Part shown: piece after piece, positions 41,156 through 48,723 of the stretch
Position numbering within the stretch: the first letter of the stretch is position 1
Layout of the letters: each line of letters starts with the position of its first letter
Source of the DNA: Micromonospora carbonacea
GTDB lineage: Bacteria > Actinomycetota > Actinomycetes > Mycobacteriales > Micromonosporaceae
Assembly (NCBI RefSeq): GCF_014205165.1
Contig: NZ_JACHMZ010000001.1
Location: 3,640,501 to 3,704,500 of the forward strand
Length of the DNA stretch: 64,000 nucleotides
Direction: 5' to 3'
Notes under the pieces: generated by a model
Told to the model about the DNA's origin: nothing
Databases searched by the model: none
Seen by the model: only the letters and a program-made list of their open reading frames with translations
Translations under genes and position numbers: made by a program

Positions 41156-41824
41156 TCAGGCCGCCGGGAGCCCGGCCATCAGCCGGATCTGCGCGGCGCG
41201 CGAGCGGGCGACGCGGTCGGCGAGGGCGCGCACCTCGGGGCCGACCGCCGCCGGCAGGTGCCGCCGGGCCAACGCGACGGCCGCGCGCTGGTGGGCCGTG
41301 AGCACCTCCACGAGTACGGCGTCGAACCGGCCCGGCGGCGCGGCGCGCAGCCGGGCCAGGTCGGGGTCGGCGGTCGCCGGCGCGTCGGGGGTGGCGCTGG
41401 CGCCCTGGGCATCGCTGGTGTCGTGGGTGTCGTGGTGCGGATGGTGGCCCGGCGATCCGGGTGCGTCGCCGTGCGGGGCCGCGGCCAGCCAGCGCCGCAT
41501 GGTGGCCAGCTCGTCGGCCTCGGTCACGTCGACGGCGGCCACGAGGGTGCGCAGCTCGGCGTCGGTGATCCGCCCGGTGGCCGCGGCGGCGATCACCCGG
41601 GTCCGGTCGTGGTGGGCCACCATCGCCCGCAGGAACGGCAGGTCGGCCGGGGCGGGCGCCGACACCGCCGGCGGGGCCGGCAGCGGGCCGCCCGACGGGG
41701 CCGGGGCGGGCGGGCCGGGGTCCGGCGCGCAGCCGGCGACGGCCAGGAGAGCGGCGAGCGCCAGCGCCGCCCGGCGGGAGCGCGGCCACCCCGTCCACCT
41801 CGGCCCCGTGCCCCCGGGCCGCAC
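41156..41824 (-). CDS. DUF305 lipoprotein with His-rich insertion
   Basis: 222 residues. The signal peptide ends in the lipobox LLAVAGC, so it is a predicted lipoprotein. The DUF305 (ferritin-like) core has the motif FLRAMVAHHDRTRVIAAAA and a second half, LTAHQRAAVALARRHLP. Between them is a His-rich segment, GHHPHHDTHDTSD, which may bind metal. GTG at 41824 lies 12 bases after the stop of the LPMO gene, with GGCGG upstream, so the two are co-transcribed. DUF305 proteins often lie near copper genes; here a role in copper handling for the LPMO is conceivable. Confidence 0.8.
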   Translation of the reverse strand: MRPGGTGPRWTGWPRSRRAALALAALLAVAGCAPDPGPPAPAPSGGPLPAPPAVSAPAPADLPFLRAMVAHHDRTRVIAAAATGRITDAELRTLVAAVDVTEADELATMRRWLAAAPHGDAPGSPGHHPHHDTHDTSDAQGASATPDAPATADPDLARLRAAPPGRFDAVLVEVLTAHQRAAVALARRHLPAAVGPEVRALADRVARSRAAQIRLMAGLPAA

Positions 41825-41835
41825 CCGCCGGCGGG

Positions 41836-42579
41836 TCAGAGCCGGGCCCACAGGGCGGGCACGTTCGGCGGCTCCCAGCCGGGCAGGGCGGTGTGGGCCT
41901 GCACGCACCGGTACGCCGCCCCGCCGTAGGTGACCTGGTCACCCACCCGGTACGCCTGACCGGCCGTCCAGGTGCCGCCCGGCGCGGGGGTGGTCGGCGC
42001 GGGGGTGGGCGTCCTCGTCGGCGACGGGGACGGCGTCGGGTTGGTGGGCGTGGGCGTGGGGGTGCCGCCGGTGCCGATCTGGAGGTCCACGCAGGAGTAG
42101 AACGCGTTGGCCGTGTCGGCGATGTTCCAGATGGCGAGCACCTTCTGCCGGCCCGACCAGCCGCCCAGGTTGACGGTGTGCGAGACGGTGGCGTCGGGCT
42201 GTCGCCCACCCCCGTCGACGACCGCGAGCCGGGTCCCGCCGATCCAGTACTCCCAGTTGCTGGTGGCGTGCCGGGCGGTGTTGGTCCAGGTGAAGGTCAC
42301 CGAGCTGCCGACGGGGGTGGCCGGCCAGCCCCGGGCGTCGTCGTCGAGGACGGCGAACTGGCCGATCCCGGCGCTGCAACTGCGCAGCCCCTTCGGGCCC
42401 TCGACGCTCTGCGGCTCGTACTTGATCTGGCCGCAGTCGGGGACCCGGCCCTGGGCGCAGAGCGCCTGCCGGCTCGGCGGTCCCGACACGTAGCCGTGCG
42501 CCTGGGCGGGCACCGCGACGGCCAGGGAGGCGACGACGGCACCCGCCGACGCCAGCGGAAGGACGACCCTTCGACGCAT
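41836..42579 (-). CDS. AA10 lytic polysaccharide monooxygenase with CBM5/12
   Basis: 247 residues. The Sec signal peptide ends ...VPAQA, leaving mature N-terminus HGYVSGPPSR, so the N-terminal His of the copper histidine brace is exposed. The second brace His is seen in NTARHATSNWEYW. The AA10 body (GYVSGPPSRQALC through AFYSCVDLQI) is followed by a Thr/Pro linker. A ~50-residue CBM5/12 follows: WTAGQAYRVGDQVTYGGAAY, then GWEPPNVPALW. It should oxidatively cleave chitin (possibly cellulose) outside the cell. The ATG at 42579 follows GAAGGAG. It is the first gene of a unit with the DUF305 lipoprotein. Confidence 0.93.
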   Translation of the reverse strand: MRRRVVLPLASAGAVVASLAVAVPAQAHGYVSGPPSRQALCAQGRVPDCGQIKYEPQSVEGPKGLRSCSAGIGQFAVLDDDARGWPATPVGSSVTFTWTNTARHATSNWEYWIGGTRLAVVDGGGRQPDATVSHTVNLGGWSGRQKVLAIWNIADTANAFYSCVDLQIGTGGTPTPTPTNPTPSPSPTRTPTPAPTTPAPGGTWTAGQAYRVGDQVTYGGAAYRCVQAHTALPGWEPPNVPALWARL

Positions 42580-42651
42580 GTGACGCTCCTTCGTTCGGGG
42601 CAGGCGTCGGCACACCGCGCCGAGCTGGTCCGATACGCCCACCAGCGACAT

Positions 42652-43385
42652 GCAAGAAACATAAATTAAACTTTCTTAACAGTAAACCCCCACCTCACCC
42701 CCGCCCCGCCGCCCCGCCCCCGCCCTCGGCGACCAAGAGAAGAGCGTCAGGTTGGAGATCGACCTCGACGCCCCCTCCCTGACCACCGGGGGCGACAGGG
42801 GGAGGACGGGGCCCAGGAGGCGAGGTGGGCAGGGCAGGCGTTCTTTGTCCCGGGCGAGGTCTCGAACAATTGATTCAGGTGGCGGCGTAGGCACAGATAG
42901 TCGGTTCCGCTCGGACAACACGCCATTGATGGCTGTTGACCAACTTTGCACCCTGCCGAAGACAGGAAAGTCTGCCTATCCGATAGGGAATCGGAATTGC
43001 GGTTCCGGCATTCCGGCCGCCCCAAAGAAACCGCCGGGACACCCTGACCGAGGGTGATCGTCACCAAAGCGAACCGAAGGACGGCCGCCCAGCTCAGGAG
43101 CGCGCCGACCGGCCGGGCCCACCGCCGGCGACAACCGGTGGTCACCGGATCCTTCGCAGCCGACCGGACGGTGGCCGGCGGGCACCACAAAGACGGGTTG
43201 ACGGGCCGCACCCCCAAGGTAATCATGACTGTCACTGGGCGGCGATTGACGCGATTCCGGATCGACGAATTCTCCCACGTCAGTGGGGCTATTCGTGCTG
43301 TCCGCAGGACGCGCGCCGGCCATCGTTCCGCGGGCCGGAGAAAAGCCGGCGGAACACCCGTCAGGAACGAGCGAGGAGTCCGCCG
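42652..43385. other. Lower-GC intergenic leader before the encapsulin-type cluster
   Basis: This ~0.7-kb stretch has no convincing gene on either strand; the short open frames have no family character and no ribosome sites. It is AT-richer than its surroundings. It holds a perfect 13-bp palindrome CCTATCCGATAGG (42975-42987), partial dyads such as GTTG/CAAC (42935-42944), and TTGACC/TTGACG hexamers (42936, 43246) that could be -35 boxes. It is probably the promoter and leader of the operon beginning at 43386, possibly with a long 5-prime UTR. Confidence 0.55.
42666..42679. promoter_or_regulatory. AT-rich TTAAACTTTCTTAA element before the LPMO gene
   Basis: TTAA-ACTTTC-TTAA lies about 87 bp upstream of the LPMO start. 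It is a rare AT-rich patch in this genome (42652-42685). Minus-strand reading gives TTAAGAAAGTTTAA, similar in style to the GAAAGTTTC-type sites seen before many actinomycete polysaccharide-degrading genes. This is a tentative regulatory site. Confidence 0.35.
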
Positions 43386-44762
43386 GTGAACGGGAACGAC
43401 GAAGCTCCCGCGCCGCCCCGGCCACGGCCGGCGACGCGCCCTGATCGACCGGAGGACCGCCTCGCCCTGCACGGCGGCGCGCCCGTCCGGAGCACCCCCT
43501 GGCCCACCTACGACAAGGGCGCGGTCTTCGTCCACCCCGAGGACGAGGAGGCGGCCTGCCGGGCGGTGCGCAGCCACCTCTACTTCCGCTACGACCACCG
43601 GCCGCAGCACGAGACCGAGTGCGGCCGGTTCGAGGACGAGCTGTGCCGCTTCTTCGGCACCCGGCACGCGCTCGCCGTGTCCAGCGGCACCGCCGCCCTC
43701 GCCCTGGCCATCATGGCGGCGCGGGTGCCCCCGGGTTCCCTCGTCGCCTGTCCCGGGTTCACGTTCGTCGCCACGCCGAGCGCGATCGTCATGGCCGGCT
43801 GCCAGCCGTTCCTCGTCGAGGTGGACGAGGACCTGCGGATGGACCTCGACGACCTGCGCCGCCGCTGGCAGCCGGGGATCGGGGCGATCCTCGTGGTGCA
43901 CATGCGCGGCTTCGCCGCCGACGCCGAGGCCCTCGCCGCGTTCGCCGCCGAGATGGGCGTGCCGCTGATCGAGGACGCGGTGCCCGCGCTCGGCGCGGAG
44001 CTGCGCGGGCGCAAGCTCGGCACGTTCGGGGCAGCGGGAGCGTTCAGCACCCAGTCGGACAAGGCGCTCAACTGCGGCGAGGGCGGCTTCCTGGTCACCG
44101 ACGACACCGAGCTGTTCGCCCGCGCGGTGGCGCTGTCCGGGGCGTACGAGGGGCGGCTACGGCGGCACTTCCCCGACGCCGAGCCGCCGCTGACCGGCCT
44201 CGACCTGCCCCTGCTCAGCCTGCGCATGGACGAGATCCGCGCGGCGCTGCTGCGCGCCGAGATGGCCCGGCTGCCGCAGCGGCTGCGGCTGTTCCACCGC
44301 AACTACGACCGGGTCGCCGCCGCGCTGGCCGACGTGCCGGGCATCGCGATCCGCCGCCCGGTCGCCCCCGGGGCGTATCTCGGGGAGGCGTTCGTGTTCC
44401 GGGTGCCTGGCGGCGACGCGGGCTGGTTCGCCCGCGCGCTGTGCCGGGAGGGCATCGACGCGCGCAACATCGGCGCCGACGACGACCTCAACGTCCGCGC
44501 GTTCTGGAACTGGCGGTTCGCGTACGACACCGACGACGTCGACGCGATCCGGGCGATGCTGCCGCGCACCGCCGGCTACCTGCGCGAGGCCGTCGACGTG
44601 CCGCTGTCGTCGAACCTCACCCCCGACGACTGCGACGACCTGGTGCGGGCGGTGCGCAAGGTGGCCGCCGCGCGGGACGCGGCACCCGTCGGGCCGCCGT
44701 CGACCGGGCCGGCCGGCCCCGTGGTCGCGCCGGCCGGGGCGGCGGAGCCGGTGGGCCGATGA
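43386..44762 (+). CDS. DegT/DnrJ/EryC1/StrS-type PLP aminotransferase
   Basis: 458 residues, longer than the ~400 usual. The DegT core starts at LALHGGAPVRSTPWP. Key elements are ALAVSSGTAALALAI, PLIEDAVPALGAEL (PLP aspartate) and the lysine segment FSTQSDKALNCGEGGFLVTD. CGEGG resembles the scyllo-inosose/aminocyclitol aminotransferases. Extra are a 25-residue Pro/Arg-rich N-terminal head and a ~35-residue Pro/Ala/Gly-rich C-terminal tail. GTG at 43386 follows GAGGAG. Its stop overlaps the next start (ATGA). It likely installs an amino group on a keto sugar, cyclitol or other ketone. Confidence 0.9.
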   Translation: MNGNDEAPAPPRPRPATRPDRPEDRLALHGGAPVRSTPWPTYDKGAVFVHPEDEEAACRAVRSHLYFRYDHRPQHETECGRFEDELCRFFGTRHALAVSSGTAALALAIMAARVPPGSLVACPGFTFVATPSAIVMAGCQPFLVEVDEDLRMDLDDLRRRWQPGIGAILVVHMRGFAADAEALAAFAAEMGVPLIEDAVPALGAELRGRKLGTFGAAGAFSTQSDKALNCGEGGFLVTDDTELFARAVALSGAYEGRLRRHFPDAEPPLTGLDLPLLSLRMDEIRAALLRAEMARLPQRLRLFHRNYDRVAAALADVPGIAIRRPVAPGAYLGEAFVFRVPGGDAGWFARALCREGIDARNIGADDDLNVRAFWNWRFAYDTDDVDAIRAMLPRTAGYLREAVDVPLSSNLTPDDCDDLVRAVRKVAAARDAAPVGPPSTGPAGPVVAPAGAAEPVGR

Positions 44763-45976
44763 CGGACGACCCCGGCCGCGCCGTGCCGCGCCCCGCCCTG
44801 GTCGGCATCTTCGGCGGGCTGTTCGCCGGCTACCTGGGCCTCACCGCCGTCATCCCGGTGCTGCCGGCGTTCCTGCGCGACCGGCACGCCGCCGGGGACC
44901 TGGTCGTCGGCCTGGTCGTCACGGTCACCGCCGGGACGGCGCTGCTCGTGCGGCCCGTCGCCGGCGCGCTGGCCGACCGGTACGGCCACCGCACCGTGAT
45001 GCTCGTCGGCGCGCTCGTCGCGGCCCTGGGCGGGCTGCTCTACTTCCTGCCGCTCGCGGTGCCGGCGCTGGTGGCGGTGCGGCTGCTGCTCGGCGCGGGC
45101 GAGGCCGCCCTGTTCACCGCCGGGGCGGTGTGGACGGTGGCGCTCGCCCCGCACCACCGCCGGGGCCAGCTCATCGGCCTGTACGGGGTGAGCATGTGGG
45201 GCGGCATCTCCGCCGGCACCTTCCTCGGCGCGACGCTGCAACAGGTCTCCTTCACCGCCGTCTGGGCGCTCGCCGCCGCCGCTCCCCTGCTGGCCGCCGC
45301 CCTGATCGCCGTGGTCCCGGTGCCACCCGGGGAGCCCGGGGCCGCAGCGCGCGGGAAATCCAGGGGCGGCGGTGGGCTGCTGCTGCGCCCGGCGCTGCTG
45401 CCCGGCACGGCGCTCGCCCTCGGCGCCGCCGGGTACGCCGGCCTGGCCGCGTTCGTCGTGCTGCACCTGGACGCGCGCGGCATCGGCTCCGGCGTGCTGG
45501 TGCTGAGCTGCTTCAGCGCCGTGTACGCCGGCACCCGCCTGGTCATCGGCCATCTGCCCGACAAGCTGGGCCCCCGCCGGGTGGCGGCCTGGTCGGCGGC
45601 CGGCGAGGCGGTCGGCCTGACGATCGTCGCGCTCGCGCCGAACCTGCCCGTCGCCGTGGCCGGGGGCGTGGTCACCGGCGTCGGCTTCTCGCTGCTGCAC
45701 CCGTCGCTGGCGCTGATGGTGATGAACCGGGCGGAGCCGACGCGGCAGGGGGCGGCCATCGGGGCGTACACCTCGTTCTGGGATCTGGGGCTCGCCGTGT
45801 GGGGGCCGGTGACGGGCCTGGTCGCGGCGCGGCTCGACTACCCGGCCGTGTTCGGCGTCGGCGCGGCCTGCGCCGTCGCGGCGGCGGCCATGGCGACGTG
45901 GATCGGCCGCCCGGCGGCCGGCACGGGCGGCACCGGGATGTCCGGTAGCGAACGGACGGAGGCCCGCGCGGCATGA
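44759..45976 (+). CDS. MFS transporter
   Basis: 405 residues with about 12 hydrophobic segments. The MFS loop-2/3 motif reads PVAGALADRYGHRTVM (GxxxDRxGxR type), and the central cytoplasmic loop (GEPGAAARGKSRGGG) splits the two halves. Similarity is to drug or sugar efflux members (ARAJ-like). The start at 44759 overlaps the aminotransferase stop, and its own stop overlaps the sulfotransferase start (ATGA). In this context it may export the product or give self-resistance. Confidence 0.9.
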   Translation: MTDDPGRAVPRPALVGIFGGLFAGYLGLTAVIPVLPAFLRDRHAAGDLVVGLVVTVTAGTALLVRPVAGALADRYGHRTVMLVGALVAALGGLLYFLPLAVPALVAVRLLLGAGEAALFTAGAVWTVALAPHHRRGQLIGLYGVSMWGGISAGTFLGATLQQVSFTAVWALAAAAPLLAAALIAVVPVPPGEPGAAARGKSRGGGGLLLRPALLPGTALALGAAGYAGLAAFVVLHLDARGIGSGVLVLSCFSAVYAGTRLVIGHLPDKLGPRRVAAWSAAGEAVGLTIVALAPNLPVAVAGGVVTGVGFSLLHPSLALMVMNRAEPTRQGAAIGAYTSFWDLGLAVWGPVTGLVAARLDYPAVFGVGAACAVAAAAMATWIGRPAAGTGGTGMSGSERTEARAA

Positions 45977-46914
45977 GCGACCTGACGGTCCTGTGCGTCA
46001 CCGGCTGGTGCCGCAACGGCAGCACCATCATCGGCAACGTCCTCAACGAGGTGCCCGGCTTCTTCCACGTCGGCGAGCTGCACTTCCTGTGGAAGAACTC
46101 CACCGGCCGGGGCGTCAACGGGCTGTGCGGCTGCGGCCGGGAGCTGACCGCCTGCGACATCTGGTCGCGGGTGCTGCCCGTCGGGCGGCCCGCCGGCCTG
46201 TCGGCCGACGCGCACGCCGAACAGGTGATCGGCCGCCAGCGGTCCCGGGTCCGCACCCGGCACACCTGGCGGGTGCTGCGCCGGGGCCTGTACGACGACG
46301 AGATCCGCGCCCACGCCGAGCTGATGGGCCGGGTCTACCGGGCGGTCGCCGAACGCACCGGCGCGCACACCATCGTGGACACCACGAAGATCCCCGGCGA
46401 GGCGGCCCTGCTGGCGCACCTGCCCGGGATCACCCCGTACTACGTGCACCTGGTGCGCGACCCGCGCGCCGTGGCGCATTCCTGGCGGGAGCCGAAGCAG
46501 TACGTGTACGCGATGTCGGCCGCCAGGAGCACCGCGTACTGGCACGGGTTCAACCTGGCCTCGGCGGCGATCACCCGGCGGCACCCGCAGCGCGCGACGC
46601 TGCTGCGCTACGAGTCGTTCACCGCCGACCCGGCCGGCACGGTCGACGCGCTGCTGCGGCTGTGCGGGGCCGACCCGGCCGGCAACCCGGTGCGCGGGCG
46701 CACCGTCGAGCTGGGCACCAACCACACGGTGACCGGCAACCCCGACCGGTTCCGCAGCGGCCCGACCGTGATCCGCGACAGCGACGAGGCGTGGCGGCGC
46801 ACCCTGTCGCCCGCCGACCGGCTGGCCGCCACCGCCCTGGCCCAGCCCCTGTTCACCCGCTACGGCTACCGGTCGGCCGGGGCGGGCCGGCTGTCACCGA
46901 CCGGCGGAAGGTAG
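45973..46914 (+). CDS. PAPS-dependent sulfotransferase
   Basis: 313 residues. The 5-prime phosphosulfate loop is seen at the N-terminus (VTGWCRNGSTIIGNVLNEVP, equivalent to GxxRSGTT). The 3-prime phosphate motif is LVRDPRAVAHSW. A CGCGRELTACDIW segment is typical of the bacterial Sulfotransfer_3 group. It should transfer sulfate from PAPS to a hydroxyl or amine of a small molecule. ATG overlaps the MFS stop; an SDR gene follows 5 bp after its stop. Sulfotransferases are among the gene types reported next to natural-product encapsulins. Confidence 0.9.
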   Translation: MSDLTVLCVTGWCRNGSTIIGNVLNEVPGFFHVGELHFLWKNSTGRGVNGLCGCGRELTACDIWSRVLPVGRPAGLSADAHAEQVIGRQRSRVRTRHTWRVLRRGLYDDEIRAHAELMGRVYRAVAERTGAHTIVDTTKIPGEAALLAHLPGITPYYVHLVRDPRAVAHSWREPKQYVYAMSAARSTAYWHGFNLASAAITRRHPQRATLLRYESFTADPAGTVDALLRLCGADPAGNPVRGRTVELGTNHTVTGNPDRFRSGPTVIRDSDEAWRRTLSPADRLAATALAQPLFTRYGYRSAGAGRLSPTGGR

Positions 46915-46919
46915 GAGAC

Positions 46920-47750
46920 GTGGATCTGGGGCTCACAGGACGGGTGGCGCTCGTCGCCGGCGGGTCCAGCGGCATCGGGCTGGCCTGCGCGAAGGAGTTC
47001 GCCGCCGAGGGCGCGCACGTGGCGATCTGCGGCCGGGACCCGGACCGGCTCGCCGCCGCCGAGCGGGAGCTGGCCGGGGTGGCGAAGGGCCGGGTCAGCG
47101 CCACCGTCGTGGACGTCACCGACGCCGACGCGGCCCGCCGCTGGGTCGACGGGGTGGCCGCCGACCTCGGCGCGGCGCACGTGCTGCTGGTCAGCGGCGG
47201 CAGCCCGCCGATCGGCCCGGCCACCCTGTTCGAGACGGCCGACTACCGGGCCGCCGTCGACCGGGTGCTGCTGCCGGCCGTCGGGCTGGCCCTCGCGGCG
47301 CTGCCGCACCTGCGCGCCGCCGGCTGGGGGCGGCTCGTCTTCGTCGCCTCGGAGACCGCCGCCGTGCCGATCGCCCCGCTGCTGCTGTCCGGGGTGACCC
47401 GGGCCGCGCTGGTCCGCTTCGCCCAGGGCCTCGCCGTGGACGTGGCCCGCGACCGGATCACCGTCAACGTGCTCGCCCCCGGCTCGGTGCGCACCCCGCC
47501 GATGGAGCGGGCCGCCGCCCGGCTCGCCGGCGACGACGGCGACGTCGAGGGGCAGCTCGCCGCCATGGGCCACCACAGCGCGCTGGGCCGGCTGGCCCGC
47601 CCCGAGGAGGTCGCGGCGGTGGCCGCGTTCCTGGCCAGCGAGCGGGCCTCGTTCGTCACCGCCGGGGTGCACCTGGTCGACGGCGGCGCGAGCGCCACCG
47701 GACCGGACCTGCCGCACCTCACCGGCGTCCGGAAGGACACCTACGCCTGA
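46920..47750 (+). CDS. SDR-family protein lacking the YxxxK catalytic pair
   Basis: 276 residues. The nucleotide-binding motif AGGSSGIGLACAKEFAAEG, the CGRDPDRL strand and the NVLAPGSVRTPP segment show a classical SDR fold. At the catalytic helix, where YxxxKaA is expected, the sequence reads LLLSGVTRAAL, so both Tyr and Lys are replaced. The Ser-containing strand (FVASETAA) remains. Some SDR subfamilies with this helix exist; they may use other residues or be non-oxidoreductase. GTG at 46920 follows AGGAG. Its role may be an altered reaction or a structural partner. Confidence 0.88.
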   Translation: MDLGLTGRVALVAGGSSGIGLACAKEFAAEGAHVAICGRDPDRLAAAERELAGVAKGRVSATVVDVTDADAARRWVDGVAADLGAAHVLLVSGGSPPIGPATLFETADYRAAVDRVLLPAVGLALAALPHLRAAGWGRLVFVASETAAVPIAPLLLSGVTRAALVRFAQGLAVDVARDRITVNVLAPGSVRTPPMERAAARLAGDDGDVEGQLAAMGHHSALGRLARPEEVAAVAAFLASERASFVTAGVHLVDGGASATGPDLPHLTGVRKDTYA

Positions 47751-47807
47751 GATCCCCATCCCGGCGGCGGCCTCGCCGGCCGGCGGCACAGCACGAAGGA
47801 GTGCGCG

Positions 47808-48653
47808 ATGTCCACGACCAGCCCCACGTTCACCGAGCGGGACGTCTCCGAGTTCTTCGACCAGACCACCCAGACGTACCTCAGCTTCTGGGACAGCGAG
47901 GGCGTCCTGCACACCGGCTACTTCGCCGACGACGCCGACACCGACTACCACGCCGCCGCCGACCGCACCTCGGACCTGCTGGCCGCCGAGGCGGGCATCG
48001 ACGCCGGGTCGACGGTGCTCGACGTCGGCTGCGGCTGCGGCAACTTCCTGCTGCGGCTGGCCGGGCAGACCGGCTGCCGGGGCGAGGGCCTGGACCTGAG
48101 CATCGAGCGGGTCCGGTTCGCCCAGGCCAAGCTCGCCGAGCGGGGCACCGCGGGCGTCACCTTCCGGCACGGCTCGGCCACCGCCATGCCGTACGACGCG
48201 GGGGCCTTCAGCCACGTGGTCAGCCAGGACGCGCTGTTCCTGGTGCCGGACAAGCCGCGCAGCCACGCCGAGATGCACCGGGTCCTCGCCCCCGGCGGGA
48301 TCCTCGCGGTCACCGACTTCCTCCAGCCCACCACCGACATCGGCGAGGCCGCCCGCCGGCACGTCTACGACCGGGTGCGGTGGAGCGGCGGCTACTCCCT
48401 CGACGGGTACGCCGAGGCGCTGACCGCCGCCGGCTTCGAGGTGCTGACCGCCCGCAGCCTCGACGCCCACATCCGGCAGACGTACCGGGTGCTCGGCGAG
48501 ACGGCCCGGCAGCGGGCCGCCGCCACCGACGACCCGGCCGCCCGGGAGTGGATCCTCGGCTTCGCCGCGTCCTGCGGCGAGATCCAGGCCGCCATCGACC
48601 GGGGCGAGTTCGGCTGGGGGATGTTCGTCGCCCGCAAGCCCGCCGCGCGGTGA
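47808..48653 (+). CDS. SAM-dependent class I methyltransferase
   Basis: 281 residues. Motif I is VLDVGCGCGNFLLRLA, motif II region DLSIERVRFAQAKL, motif IV VVSQDALFLVPDK, then VLAPGGILAVTDF. The N-terminus (FTERDVSEFFDQTTQTYLSFWD) resembles the UbiE/RebM-like small-molecule O/N-methyltransferases of biosynthetic clusters. The ATG follows GAAGGAG 8 bases upstream. It sits between the SDR and the encapsulin-like gene, so it is likely a tailoring enzyme of the same pathway. Confidence 0.9.
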   Translation: MSTTSPTFTERDVSEFFDQTTQTYLSFWDSEGVLHTGYFADDADTDYHAAADRTSDLLAAEAGIDAGSTVLDVGCGCGNFLLRLAGQTGCRGEGLDLSIERVRFAQAKLAERGTAGVTFRHGSATAMPYDAGAFSHVVSQDALFLVPDKPRSHAEMHRVLAPGGILAVTDFLQPTTDIGEAARRHVYDRVRWSGGYSLDGYAEALTAAGFEVLTARSLDAHIRQTYRVLGETARQRAAATDDPAAREWILGFAASCGEIQAAIDRGEFGWGMFVARKPAAR

Positions 48654-48704
48654 CGACCCGACGCGCAGTGACGACCCGAACCGACGCGCAGTGACGACGA
48701 ACCG
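48644..48704. repeat. Three degenerate copies of a ~21-nt repeat at the methyltransferase stop
   Basis: Copies at 48644-48660, 48661-48683 and 48684-48704 share CGCGC(A/G)GTGACGACC/G. The first contains the stop of the methyltransferase gene; the third contains a possible GTG start of the encapsulin-like gene. It lies directly before that gene and looks like duplication of the end of the methyltransferase gene. Confidence 0.75.
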
Positions 48705-48723
48705 ACCGGAAGGTGTGCGCCCG

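Noticed and set aside
42747..43425. Short minus-strand open frames (42676-42951, 42976-43425) in the 0.7-kb gap
   Set aside because: No ribosome site, no family similarity, and composition unlike the neighbouring genes; more likely non-coding leader.
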